From contig NZ_UGNX01000001.1 of the NCBI RefSeq assembly GCF_900452415.1, positions 3,286,001-3,350,000 of the forward strand: a DNA stretch of 64,000 nucleotides, given 5' to 3'. The notes beneath the pieces were generated by a model. It saw nothing but the letters and a program-made list of their open reading frames with translations. It did no database searches and had not been told where the DNA came from. Positions 26,976-37,300 of the stretch are shown in pieces (the stretch's first letter is position 1; each line of letters starts with the position of its first letter). The position numbers and the translations under genes are program-made. The stretch is from Legionella cincinnatiensis. Lineage in GTDB: Bacteria > Pseudomonadota > Gammaproteobacteria > Legionellales > Legionellaceae.

Positions 26976-28748
26976 TTACAAACTTAAAACTGCTGATGTT
27001 TCTGGAGAAGGGTTGTGCAAAGTCAAAATACGATCATGAAACTCCATCACAGTAGAGCGATGAGCAATACTAATTACTGTGGTTTTAGGTAATTTCTTTT
27101 TTAAAAGAGAGTAAAGTTGTTTTTCACTTTCTTCATCAAGTGACGCAGTAGCTTCATCTAAAAAGAGCCAGTCGGGTTTCTTTAATAAGGCTCGAGCAAA
27201 AGAGATTCGTTCTTGTTGGCCTAGTGATAATCTTTTCGACCATGTATCTTTCTTATCCAGTTCAGAAATAAACTGGTGCATATTTCCACCCACAGCACTT
27301 AATACTTCCTCATATTCTCTATCAGTATAGGCATTAGACAGTTCAGGATAAGCAAGTACTGCTTTCAAAGAATCATGTGGAATGGATGGTTTTTGCGGTA
27401 AAAAATAAGTTTTTTGATGTGGAGGAATGCTAATTTCTCCTGTTCCATATCGCCATATACCTCCTATGGTTTTAAACAATGTGCTTTTCCCATAGCCAGA
27501 AGGAGCTTTAATTAAAATATTTTCGCCCGGTTTAAATTCTAAATTTAAATTGTTCATAATATGTTGCGTACTTGAAGAGTTCGGATAATCAATAGTCAAA
27601 TTTTTTACAGTTAATCGCTCTGAATGATTTTCTTTGATATGAATATTTTTTTTACTTACATCACTGCTCTCTTTATCAAACGCCTCTTCTAACTCAGTAA
27701 TCCGCTCTACACTTGTTTGATATTCTTTGAATAAACTATGGGAGTTAAAAAACCAACTTAAGGCCGTACTTATCTCGCTGATAGCAAAGTTAATTTGGGT
27801 GAATTGAGCCAATTCGATAAATCCAGCAAAATAAACTGGGGCTGTGAAAAGATAAGGGAATAACCATGAAATATGAGTATAAGCCAACTGAAAAGCATTT
27901 AATTTTAAATTAACCCATAATCGTTGAAACGCATTTTGAGATATTTTTTCGAGATCGTGATCTAAAATATTTTTGTGGTACTTTTCTCCTGCTTCGAGAG
28001 CAATATTTTCTGCATCATTATGAACAAACTCTAGATCTTTTCTAAACTGTGCTTCGGCGGATTCGTTTTGTTGATTTAATGCGGGTAAAGATTTGCCCAA
28101 CATTGGAGTAATAATCATTGGTATTACTGCAGCCAATAAGGATAACCATACCAAGTATCCTGGGATAAATATATTAGTTCCTAAAATCATCAATGTCACC
28201 GAACCACCAACAACCCATAACAAAGTAATCAAGACAGGTAATGCTATTGATGAACGAATAAATCCCGTGCTTAAGGAAAGAGTTAATCGAATAAAATTTT
28301 TAAAGTTTTCTTGAATACGTTGCTCTGGATCATCAACATGCAGTGTTTCACGTGATAGGTTTAAATAATTTTTCTCTCCAAACAGATACTTATTAATGTA
28401 CTTTGATGATAACCACACACGCCATTTAATTGATAAGGTTTCAGCTAAATAATCTTTTAGAGTAGTAACAGCAACAATTACTGCAGAAGTTAGAACAACA
28501 ATACCGCAATAAAAAAGAAGTGCAGAAAGTTCTTTCGCCATCCAAGCAGTCCAAAGCCCCATAAAACACCATGGAATGAACAAAGAGCCTAATGCAAATA
28601 AAGAAATTTCACACAGAATGATTCCTATAAAGAATGACCAGGCAATTAACTTTTGATCTGAATGAATAAAATAATCATTGAATAATTGAAGTGCTTTTTT
28701 AAGGTATGAACTTTTTTTCGTTTTTATTGTTCTTACTTCTGACGTCAT
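26976..28748 (-). CDS. ABC transporter fusion of SbmA/BacA-YddA type
   Basis: A 590-residue half-transporter with an N-terminal membrane domain (about six segments, residues 30-340) of the SbmA/BacA-like type (DDPEQRIQENFKNF is a hallmark), fused to an ATPase: Walker A APSGYGKSTLF, signature LSLGQQERISFARAL, Walker B WLFLDEATASLDEE, and switch His in SIAHRS. It would work as a homodimer in the inner membrane. Next to lbtU and the siderophore genes it could move the ferric or free siderophore, but YddA relatives carry varied substrates. It lies 158 bp from the amidinotransferase gene. Confidence 0.85.
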   Translation of the reverse strand: MTSEVRTIKTKKSSYLKKALQLFNDYFIHSDQKLIAWSFFIGIILCEISLFALGSLFIPWCFMGLWTAWMAKELSALLFYCGIVVLTSAVIVAVTTLKDYLAETLSIKWRVWLSSKYINKYLFGEKNYLNLSRETLHVDDPEQRIQENFKNFIRLTLSLSTGFIRSSIALPVLITLLWVVGGSVTLMILGTNIFIPGYLVWLSLLAAVIPMIITPMLGKSLPALNQQNESAEAQFRKDLEFVHNDAENIALEAGEKYHKNILDHDLEKISQNAFQRLWVNLKLNAFQLAYTHISWLFPYLFTAPVYFAGFIELAQFTQINFAISEISTALSWFFNSHSLFKEYQTSVERITELEEAFDKESSDVSKKNIHIKENHSERLTVKNLTIDYPNSSSTQHIMNNLNLEFKPGENILIKAPSGYGKSTLFKTIGGIWRYGTGEISIPPHQKTYFLPQKPSIPHDSLKAVLAYPELSNAYTDREYEEVLSAVGGNMHQFISELDKKDTWSKRLSLGQQERISFARALLKKPDWLFLDEATASLDEESEKQLYSLLKKKLPKTTVISIAHRSTVMEFHDRILTLHNPSPETSAVLSL

Positions 28749-28906
28749 TTATATTTGTCTTCCATATTTCCTATTACTTTTTCTCGACGGACAGCCCCTC
28801 TCCTTTTAGCGATTAAAAAAGCATTGTAAGGCAAAAAAAATGTTGATGAGGGCTGTCTTTAAGCTTCATTACCCTTTAAATCATTAAGGCATCCCTGCCA
28901 AATATC

Positions 28907-30034
28907 CTAAATCAGATAAGACTTTAATGTACCTTGGCGACGGACATCTAAGGTAGCGCAATGGAATGAGCCACCAAAACTATTAAAGTTCCTAAAATGG
29001 CATGGAATAGGAGTAAAGCCCCATTTTTTTAAGGCAGTAATCATAGGTTCATCCTGGTACTCCACCACTACACGTTTTTCATCAAGCATCAGAATATTCA
29101 TATTAATCCATTTACTGGTCATATAAAGCGGATGTCCATCAGGAATAATTGGTTGTGGTGATCGAAACACATCCCAACCTTTGAAAAGTTCAGGTACCAC
29201 TGGAACACGGTCGGGATGAATTAGTAATTTTCCAGGTGCCAAGGGCAATAGAGTAGTATCAATATGCATGGCATGTGGATCATCAAAATCCAAAACATGG
29301 ATCCGATACTCATTGCCCAGATGACGCCGTAGCCATTCAATTCCCAACTCATTGGTGACATGACTTTTTTGGGCAATGATATCTCGCCCACAACGTATAA
29401 AATCGGCTGCATCAAATGTAGGTTCGAATTCATTGATTATCCACCGTGCGGACTCACCTTGCTTGGGTTCTGTCCATTGATATTCATAGAGTTCATCTCG
29501 TAACTCCGGTTTCGGCGCTGAACTCCATTTAGCCCCTTGTTTGAAATATTCTTTAAGCAATGGCCTATATCCAAATACCTCACAATAACGTGAACGCCAC
29601 GCTAGAGGACATTCAATTATCTCGTTACCGATAACCAATAAGAGATCTCTGGGCATCGCATTATAGAGCCCGGTGCTTTCCCACCCACTCATTCGAAACG
29701 ATTGAGCATGATCCATAGGTTCTGGGCGACGAACCTTTACCCCCTCAACCTCTAAAATACGAATAAATTCTTCCAGCTCTTTATTCGCTGCAGCAATTCG
29801 TTCGGCAGGAAAAAGCTGTCCAGCATGCTTTCGAAATACATCATGTTGAGCTTCAGGTAGAACAGGACCCAAGGCGATATGCCAGGGTGGAAACCTGGCG
29901 CCATCTACAACACCAACAATCACCTCCTCAAGTAAATCCCATTCTGTATAAGAACAAACAGGTGAGGTGTGCGCTTTAGAAATCTTTAGAGAAGAATCTC
30001 CCATCGACTCATTTTCAGTCAAGTACATGTTCAA
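28907..30034 (-). CDS. Glycine-amidinotransferase-like enzyme
   Basis: A 375-residue enzyme that transfers an amidino group, usually from arginine, to an amine acceptor and releases ornithine. The catalytic triad of the family is visible: Asp in FEPTFDAADFIRCG, His in DPHAMHIDTTLLPL, and Cys in GGSFHCATLDVRR near the C-terminus. The open PVCSYTEWDLLEEVIVG is the usual N-terminal motif. It follows the hydroxylase gene 33 bp later on the same strand. It could supply ornithine for the hydroxylase, or guanidinylate a building block such as a terminal amine; the acceptor is unknown. Ornibactin loci lack this gene as far as I know. Confidence 0.88.
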   Translation of the reverse strand: MNMYLTENESMGDSSLKISKAHTSPVCSYTEWDLLEEVIVGVVDGARFPPWHIALGPVLPEAQHDVFRKHAGQLFPAERIAAANKELEEFIRILEVEGVKVRRPEPMDHAQSFRMSGWESTGLYNAMPRDLLLVIGNEIIECPLAWRSRYCEVFGYRPLLKEYFKQGAKWSSAPKPELRDELYEYQWTEPKQGESARWIINEFEPTFDAADFIRCGRDIIAQKSHVTNELGIEWLRRHLGNEYRIHVLDFDDPHAMHIDTTLLPLAPGKLLIHPDRVPVVPELFKGWDVFRSPQPIIPDGHPLYMTSKWINMNILMLDEKRVVVEYQDEPMITALKKWGFTPIPCHFRNFNSFGGSFHCATLDVRRQGTLKSYLI

Positions 30035-30067
30035 TTTCCTTTATATAAGCCCAGTTATGAGTTATTT

Positions 30068-31423
30068 TCAGTACAGGCCATTTTCAGCAATGGCCCCTCG
30101 TGCATACCCAGACACAGACGTGGTCTTCAGTGTGGTAACCGCGTTGGCATCATTGGATGATTCAATTTGCTGCAGAATTTCTTGTGCTCGTAATGCTCCA
30201 ATTGAAAGCAACGTATCAGTTAAACCATGTGTGCGCTCATTACAACCTTGTGTATAAATACCCGCTAATAATTGGGAGGTGGTAGAAAGGCGGTAATGAC
30301 GATTAATTTCCGGGAGACCTGCATCACAATAAATAAAATAATCTGCCATGGAACTTAACAATACTGATGGATTTTGAAATTGATAACCTGTTGCTAAAAT
30401 AGCTGCATCGACACTGAGTGTTTCTACAACATCAGTATGCAACAAACTTTCAACTGCAATTTCCACCTTATGTTCTTTCTCTAAAATACGTGCAATAGAT
30501 GAAAAGCCCATATACTTTAAACGTTCTTTTTTCAGAACTGATTCTTCGTATTTAATTTTATATAATTTTTCTAACAACTCGCTATCAACAACAGAATAGT
30601 TGGTATCCTGATAGGCATTTAAAAATTTATTACGTAACTCAGCAGGTGCAGAATAAAACAGATCGACTGCTGCTGTATCGAATATTTCATTGGAAAATTG
30701 ACTCTCATCCACTGACTTATAACCAAAATGTCGATGAACGCAGGTAATCGTTGCATTAGGAAAATTTGTATGCAGATCATAGGCTATCTCAGCTGCACTT
30801 TGCCCTCTCCCAATGACACTAAAATGATAAGGACAGGCTGTATTATTTTTAAATTTTGCTATATTTGCCAAGTAATCAGCAGTATGCCAAATGCGTTGAC
30901 TATTAGGCGCTCTGGTAACAAAATTGGGTATTATTGGGCTACCTCCAGTAGCAATCACTACATTTTTAGTAATAATGGATAAGCGACCCGTTTGTGGGTT
31001 ATCAATAATGACCTTTAATAGCCTAAATGGCTTATTTCCATAGGGAATAATATCAACAACATAACTATTGTACTGCACATAGCGTTTGAGTTTATTCGCA
31101 ACCCATAAAAAATAGTCATTAAATTCAATTCGTGAGGGATAGAAGCTCTTCAGATTAATAAAACTCGATAAACGACCTTGTTCATGCAAATAATTAAGAA
31201 AGGTATACGGACTTGAAGGGTTTCGTAATGTCGCAATATCTTTTAAAAATGAAATTTGCATGTCTGCATTATCAAGCAGCATGTTTTTATGCCAGGTAAA
31301 AATGGGCTCTTTTTCTAAAAAAAGAGCTGTAAGATTGCTTTGCTTCGTTTCGCTGATTGCAGCTGCTAATGCCAAATTTGAAGGGCCAAATCCAACACCA
31401 ACAATATCATATATTTTTTTCAT
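30068..31423 (-). CDS. pvdA: L-ornithine N5-monooxygenase (PvdA/SidA-type)
   Basis: Flavin-dependent N-hydroxylase that makes N5-hydroxyornithine, the precursor of hydroxamate ligands. FAD-binding GVGFGPSNLALA is at the N-terminus, NADPH-binding VIGRGQSAAEIA is central, and the ATGY motif reads DAAILATGYQF near the C-terminus. Also conserved are FLEKEPIFTWH and MQISFLKDIATLRNPSSP in part (QISFLKD). I choose ATG 31423 because GGAG lies 8 nt upstream and the protein starts at the usual site; a longer frame to 31483 has no support. Lies divergent from the exporter, with a Fur-like box between. Confidence 0.95.
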   Translation of the reverse strand: MKKIYDIVGVGFGPSNLALAAAISETKQSNLTALFLEKEPIFTWHKNMLLDNADMQISFLKDIATLRNPSSPYTFLNYLHEQGRLSSFINLKSFYPSRIEFNDYFLWVANKLKRYVQYNSYVVDIIPYGNKPFRLLKVIIDNPQTGRLSIITKNVVIATGGSPIIPNFVTRAPNSQRIWHTADYLANIAKFKNNTACPYHFSVIGRGQSAAEIAYDLHTNFPNATITCVHRHFGYKSVDESQFSNEIFDTAAVDLFYSAPAELRNKFLNAYQDTNYSVVDSELLEKLYKIKYEESVLKKERLKYMGFSSIARILEKEHKVEIAVESLLHTDVVETLSVDAAILATGYQFQNPSVLLSSMADYFIYCDAGLPEINRHYRLSTTSQLLAGIYTQGCNERTHGLTDTLLSIGALRAQEILQQIESSNDANAVTTLKTTSVSGYARGAIAENGLY

Positions 31424-31531
31424 ACGATCAACTCCAAAAACAGGTTGCAGCCTTATTTTTTCCATTGAGCAGAAATAAAGCAACTTAGATTTAGATGTGG
31501 ATGGTTACATAAAAGTCTTTACGTTGTCAAT

Positions 31532-31554
31532 GCAAATGATAATCTTTCGCATTT
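31532..31554. promoter_or_regulatory. Fur box candidate between pvdA and exporter
   Basis: GCAAATGATAATCTTTCGCA is followed by TTT. It shares AATGCAAATGATAAT..TTC.CATTT with the site before lbtU. It lies between the divergent hydroxylase and exporter genes. Confidence 0.65.
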
Positions 31555-31589
31555 ACTCAAATTAAAGGTAAAATTTTTTAATTTTTTCC

Positions 31590-31614
31590 TAACCATTTGC
31601 CATCTTCAATCGTC
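31590..31614 (+). promoter_or_regulatory. ECF-sigma (OrbS/PvdS-like) promoter of the exporter
   Basis: TAAC (31590-31593), 17 bp, then CGTC (31611-31614), followed by TTATA. The known consensus of OrbS/PvdS-type promoters is TAAA/TAAAT, 16-17 bp, CGT(C). A second site with the same TCGTCTT element is at 49062-49086. Confidence 0.6.
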
Positions 31615-31645
31615 TTATAGATAGAGACATCGACTTCTGAGTATT

Positions 31646-33352
31646 ATGAAAAATTTATTTTGCTTTAATGTTAGACCCGCAACACAGTTATTGTTATCGC
31701 TACTGTCTCGTTCTAGAGGGACGCTGCTGGTTGCCCTATGTGCCTGCATCATTAACGGTTTAGCGAGCGTGTCACTGGTTGCATTAATTAACCAGGCTAT
31801 TACCCGTTCGGCTGATGCCTTGCTTCCTCTAGCTGGGCAATTTGCCGCTTTAGCCGTGCTCACCTTACTAAGTCGAATTGTAAGCGGTGTACTGTTTGCA
31901 CAACTTAGTCAAAACACAATGAGTAAAATACGCGAATACATTGCTCAGCGAGTAATAGATGCATCTTTTTTTGATGTAGAAACTCTAGGGGTGGCGCGAT
32001 CTCAATCTATTGCTACTGAAGATGCCACAAATGTATCAATGCTGTTTTTTGCTTTACCCAATCTGCTTATGCACGGTTCAATTGTTATTGGATGTTTAGG
32101 ATATTTAGCATGGTTATCTTGGCCAGTATTTGCTTTAGCCTGCACAGTAGTGATCCTCGGTTCTTTAGGTTACCGTCTTGGAGATACGCGCGCCATTCGT
32201 GCTTTAGAAGCAGCAGGCCAAGCACAAGACAGATTATTTGAGTATTTTAATGGATTGTTTGCTGGTGCAAAAGAACTTAAGTTACACCGTGATCGGGCAC
32301 AGAGTTTTATGACGGAGTCTCTCAATCCCGAAATTGATGCGGTACGTCGGCATCGTACACATGCTTTTGCTTCTTATGCAGTGGGCGTGGGATGGATTTT
32401 GTTTTTATTCTACATTTTTTTAGGGGTGGTTATTTTTGGCATCAGCCAGTTTGGGGTGGTCGATTTTAAGGTATTAGCAGGCTATGTCATCGTATTTTTG
32501 TTCATGCTGATTCCATTAGATGGATTACTCAACAATCTGCCTACGCTCAATGCCGCTCGCGTATCTCTAAATCGCATTGAAGATGTATTACTCGAATTAC
32601 CTGCCGCCGAGGAAAAAATACAAGGTCCCTCTTTTAAATCATTCCAAACTTTGAGCATAACTGAACTCACTCACATTTATTATCGTGAAAAAGAAGACGA
32701 TGTATTTCAATTCGGTCCCATTAACTTAAACTTTGTCCCCGGTGAATTGACCTTTTTAGTCGGCGGTAACGGTAGCGGTAAAACCACGCTCGCGAAGTTA
32801 CTGGTCGGCCTCTACACCTCAGAAAATGCTGAGATACGTTTGGATGGTAATCTCATTACCGATGCTAATCGGACACAATATCGTCAGTTATTTTCCGCCG
32901 TGTTTTCTGACTTTTATTTGTTTGAATCGTTATTGGGGATCACTGCTGTTGATAACGATCTCGATGCCCGTGCTAACGCTTTGCTAGCCAAGTTACATCT
33001 GGATCATAAAGTGAAAATCGTGAATGGTGTTTTTTCTACGCAAGCACTTTCCCAAGGACAACGTAAACGCTTGGCTCTGGTGGTTGCTTACCTAGAAGAT
33101 CGCCCTTTTTATTTGTTTGATGAATGGGCAGCGGATCAAGATCCTGTTTTTAAAGCGGTATTCTATCAAGAGCTCTTACCTGAACTTGCTGCGCGTGGCA
33201 AAGCGGTCTTAGCAATCAGCCATGATGATCGCTATTTTCATTTGGCTGATCGCTGTATCAAATTGGAAAATGGGATAGTGGTAAGCGATGAGCAACAACA
33301 TAAGGTTAATCAACTGTCTGATGCAACTCAGTTGCCGCAATTGGTGGATTAA
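31646..33352 (+). CDS. Cyclic-peptide/siderophore ABC exporter (PvdE/OrbE/SyrD-like)
   Basis: A 568-residue half-transporter that exports the peptide product across the inner membrane. Six hydrophobic segments lie in residues 20-310. The ATPase domain carries Walker A VGGNGSGKTTLAKLL, Q-loop FSAVFSDFYLFE, signature ALSQGQRKRLALV, Walker B YLFDEWAADQDP and switch His in ISHDD, the typical PvdE/SyrD variants. It is the OrbE counterpart, but here transcribed opposite to the NRPS genes. Its 3' end overlaps the acetyltransferase 3' end by 47 bp. Confidence 0.92.
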   Translation: MKNLFCFNVRPATQLLLSLLSRSRGTLLVALCACIINGLASVSLVALINQAITRSADALLPLAGQFAALAVLTLLSRIVSGVLFAQLSQNTMSKIREYIAQRVIDASFFDVETLGVARSQSIATEDATNVSMLFFALPNLLMHGSIVIGCLGYLAWLSWPVFALACTVVILGSLGYRLGDTRAIRALEAAGQAQDRLFEYFNGLFAGAKELKLHRDRAQSFMTESLNPEIDAVRRHRTHAFASYAVGVGWILFLFYIFLGVVIFGISQFGVVDFKVLAGYVIVFLFMLIPLDGLLNNLPTLNAARVSLNRIEDVLLELPAAEEKIQGPSFKSFQTLSITELTHIYYREKEDDVFQFGPINLNFVPGELTFLVGGNGSGKTTLAKLLVGLYTSENAEIRLDGNLITDANRTQYRQLFSAVFSDFYLFESLLGITAVDNDLDARANALLAKLHLDHKVKIVNGVFSTQALSQGQRKRLALVVAYLEDRPFYLFDEWAADQDPVFKAVFYQELLPELAARGKAVLAISHDDRYFHLADRCIKLENGIVVSDEQQHKVNQLSDATQLPQLVD

Positions 33353-34364
33353 ACCAATCAGCTTGCGCCCATACCTCACGCTCCAACAGCATAAGTGCTG
33401 CACGTTTATGCGGGAAATCAAATTGCCGCAAATAAGCAAAGTCATAATGCTGTAAGTAGCTGATCATACGCGCATTATCAGCACGTGGCTCGCACACGAC
33501 TACCTGGGTGCGCGGATCATCCAACATGATGTAATGCACCAATGACGGTAACCATGCCGCAACACGCTGGGGCCCTCGTGCCCAGCTTTCACCTACTAGC
33601 ATATGTATGCCGCGATCATAATCTCCCACTGCATAAAATGGGGCGATACGATCTTCTTTAGCCCAATACACTTCAAAATAACCAAATGCCTGCTCATCCA
33701 GACAAGCGATCAATGGATGCACGTGCGGATCAGTTAATACCTTATCGATAAAAGCCTGATGGTGCTTCAAATCACCTTCTTCACCCCAAAATTTGGCCAC
33801 CCGCGGTGTATTCATCCAATGATGAATGGATTCAAGATCAGGTTCAGCTTCCAAGGTGCGCAACGTCAACCATTGCCCTAACCACGGAATAAAGCGCCGA
33901 TACACTACTCCATAACGTTGTGGTGGACGACGAGGATGACGTTTGCCGTTACTTATTAAAAAAGAATGCGGGTACGTGCCATGGCAAGCTCCTACCAGCC
34001 ATAAATCGGGCTGTTGCACCAAGCTTTCTCGGGTACAAAAGAACTGCCCATCGGTATCACTCATCACCAAACCGCTTTGCAGCCAAGCAGATAAAGCGTG
34101 CGGATAATCGGTACATTGCAAATAAAACTTGCTTAATTGTGTCTCCATCATAAACACACTATGTAGCGCGGCAAGTAATGCCCAACGTTGTTGCATAGTG
34201 TCTTGGATAAACAAAGTGATGAGGGTTGCATGGCAATGAATCCCTTCATTAACACTGATCTGCACTTGTAGTGCTAACTGTCCATTGAGCCTGACCTTGA
34301 GCATTGGCGCTTGCCATTGGGCATCAAGATGTATGTTTCCAGGTAAATCGAATTCGTGCAACAT
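33306..34364 (-). CDS. Siderophore N5-hydroxyornithine acetyltransferase (IucB/OrbK-like GNAT)
   Basis: A 352-residue protein whose C-terminal half is a GNAT domain of the IucB/AlcB type: LEAEPDLESIHHWMNTPRVAKFWGEEG in part (HHWMNTPRVAKFW), FGYFEVYWAKEDRIAPFY, and GESWARGPQRVAAWLPSLVHY in part, then CEPRADNARMISYLQ. These motifs are those of hydroxamate-forming acetylases that use acetyl-CoA. It should acetylate N5-hydroxyornithine. It follows the last NRPS gene by 11 bp, with AAGGA before its ATG. It is the OrbK counterpart; no formyltransferase gene is present nearby. Confidence 0.9.
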   Translation of the reverse strand: MLHEFDLPGNIHLDAQWQAPMLKVRLNGQLALQVQISVNEGIHCHATLITLFIQDTMQQRWALLAALHSVFMMETQLSKFYLQCTDYPHALSAWLQSGLVMSDTDGQFFCTRESLVQQPDLWLVGACHGTYPHSFLISNGKRHPRRPPQRYGVVYRRFIPWLGQWLTLRTLEAEPDLESIHHWMNTPRVAKFWGEEGDLKHHQAFIDKVLTDPHVHPLIACLDEQAFGYFEVYWAKEDRIAPFYAVGDYDRGIHMLVGESWARGPQRVAAWLPSLVHYIMLDDPRTQVVVCEPRADNARMISYLQHYDFAYLRQFDFPHKRAALMLLEREVWAQADWFNPPIAATELHQTVD

Positions 34365-34375
34365 GGGTGTCCTTT

Positions 34376-37300
34376 TTATATGGGCGATTTTAGCGCAACT
34401 GAAGATACTGCTAGTGCAGCCGCTAATTCAGCCAGGGTTTGGTATAAAAATAAATCGTTAACGCACAATGTAATTCCTTGCTGGCGTGCGTGTTCCACCA
34501 CAAAGCAACAATCCAACGAGCTCAAACCAAGGGCAAAGAAATTATCATCGCGTGTTAACATAATAGAAAGGCCAAGAACCTCCATAAAAATAGTGGCCAA
34601 TCGCGCTTCGAGTGCCACATGAGGTGGTGCTATCTCCTGTGGTTTCGTTTTAATGATCGTTGCTGGTGCAATGGGTGTGATCAGTGTTGCTAAAGATGCA
34701 TCGGGTGCATTAAGTAAAGCGGCAAGAAGGTGTGGATAGTCTTCCCATAACGCATGCGCGAACGCTGCGTCCACACGCTCTATTGCATACGATAAGGCTC
34801 CTCGCACTTGTCCGTGCGCATTTTCAGCCAAGTCAAATTCCAGATCAAATACTAGGGTATTGCGTGGCACAGGAAATTCTTCAATCTGTAAGTCTGGTAA
34901 TGTCAATGTGTCGGCGTTAGGAGGTAAAAAGTTGTAAAGCACCTGAAACAATGGATTGCGACCCGCGCTGCGAGGCGGTCGTAAAGCTTCCACTAGCTTA
35001 ATAAATGGCACATCGGCATGTGCTTGTGCTCCAAGTACTGTATCTTTTACCATGCTAAGTAGCACCATCAAACTTTGCGTCGAATCAATGCATACTCGAA
35101 GCGGCAACGCATTAAGAAACAGGCCGACCAAATTCTCAGTGGTGAGGTGTTCACGATTGGATAGTAATGTACCAATACATTGATCTGCCTGTCCTGTATG
35201 GCGATAGAGTGCCACATGAAAAATAGTCTGTAACAACATGGATAAAGTGGTTCCCTGTTGTTGCGCGAATGTACGTGCTTTTTGCAGCAAAATTGGATCC
35301 AAACGAAACAATAATTGCTCACCACGCAAAGTGGGAGTGTGTCCAAATGAGGTTGAGATTGAAGGCAAGAGCAGTTGAGGTAAATTGGTCAATTGAGTTC
35401 GCCAATACGCCAAGCTGCTTGCTTGTGCAACGCCTGGCCGCTGCTGCCAACTGGCATAATCAGCATAAGTGATGCTCAACTCGGGTAATTCAATAGTACT
35501 TCCCATTAATTCAGCGCGATAAAGCGCCGTAAGTTCTTTAAAAAATATCCCCATCGACCAGCCATCAGCAGCAATGTGATGTATGGATAATAACATAACA
35601 TGATCGTCAGGCGACAAGTGCAGCAAACGCAGACGTATTAATGGGCCATGTTTTAAATTAAAGGGTTGCTGTGACTCCTCTGTCGCTACACGTTGTGCAA
35701 TCGCCAGGCGTGCTGTTGGTGGATGGTGAGAAAAATCATCCTCACGAATTAACAGAGATGTTGGCGCATGTATGTTTTGTTGAAGCTGTCCGTGCACGTT
35801 CCTGCTGAAGGTAGTGCGTAAGGCAGTATGACGCACAATTAATGCATCGATACAACGCTGTAAAATGGTGCGGTCAAGCTTGCCATGACAACGTAGAGCC
35901 GTGAAAATGTTATAGCCGGAATCATATGGCGCAAGCTGCCACAGAAACCACAAGCTTTGTTGCGCAAATGAAAGAGGTATTGCATATTCAGGATGATGGT
36001 GTGGAATTAGTCCGGGGACTACTGTATTGCTCTCGCCACATTCACGAGCAACTCGTTGTGCAAATGCACCAAATAATGGAGTATCAAACAGGGTACGTAA
36101 TGGTACCATTAGCCCCATTTGCTTCTGGATGCGCGTACAGATTTGCATCGCCGTGAGCGAATGTCCCCCCAACATGAAAAAATGATCATCAAGTCCCACA
36201 CGCGCCACCTGTAGTACTTCCGCCCAAATGGCTGCCAGACTGATTTCTGTGGCGCTCTGAGGTGCACGGTAGGGTCGAACATCCTCTTCAGAGGTAGGTA
36301 TCGGCAACGCATGTCGATCCAATTTGCCACTGCCATTCACCGGCAACTTACTCAATTCCACCCATTGGCTCGGTAACATCGCAGCAGGTAATCGTTGGGC
36401 GAGCTGCTGTTGTAATCCAGCCCAATCAAGCGGCGCGCAGTACGGCACCACATACGCCACCAGCCGTGCTTGAACCCCCTCTCCTTGTAAGACCACCACT
36501 GCCTCGCATACTTCAGCACAGGCTAAAAGCTGAACTTCTATTTCGCCTAATTCAATACGTTGTCCACGTAGTTTGACTTGATTATCCACACGTCCTAAAT
36601 ACTCTACACTGCCATCAGCACGCCAACGGGCACGGTCTCCTGTGCGATAGAGGCGTCCACCGACGTGCCAAGGGTCGGGAATAAAATGTTCCGCAGTCAG
36701 ACCTGCACGTTGATGATACCCACGCGCTAACAGCACTCCTCCCAAATACAGCTCACCAGCAACTCCCACAGGCAGTGGATTTAACGAGCCATCGAGCACG
36801 TATGCGCTACGGGCACCAACTGGTGTACCTATCGGTAAATAAGCCCCTCCTTGCCAGCTGCTTGGCTCGCTCTTTGGCGTAGTAATCCACAGCATCGGGG
36901 AAATCACGGCTTCCGTTGGACCATAACCATTGATTAACGTCGCAGGACTAAATGCCGCACGGACTTGGTTAAAATGGGTACTCGACAATGCCTCACCACC
37001 GAAAGCCAAAACGCGTAAGGGGAGTTTGAGTCCTCTTGACTGCACCGCTTGCGTTAACTGCAGGAGATAACTGGGGGGAAAAGCAGCTACCGTTACACCA
37101 TGATGCAGGAGCTGCTCACACATCTCCTGGGCTCCCCACAAAGGCTGATCCGTAATGACCAGGCTTGCACCATACGACAGGGGCATCAACCAGTATTCAT
37201 GGGCTAAATCAAAATTGATTGACGCAAAATGCAGAACTCGATCTTGAGAAGACAAATCATAACAAGCACCAATAGCCTGGCAATGATGGGCTAAAGCCTC

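Noticed and set aside
28749..28906. Terminator between ABC transporter and amidinotransferase genes
   Set aside because: An 8-bp GACAGCCC inverted repeat exists, but its arms are about 50 bp apart and no clean T run follows.
34376..34600. Thioesterase at the end of the last NRPS
   Set aside because: No GxSxG motif follows the last carrier domain; the protein ends with a carrier fold.
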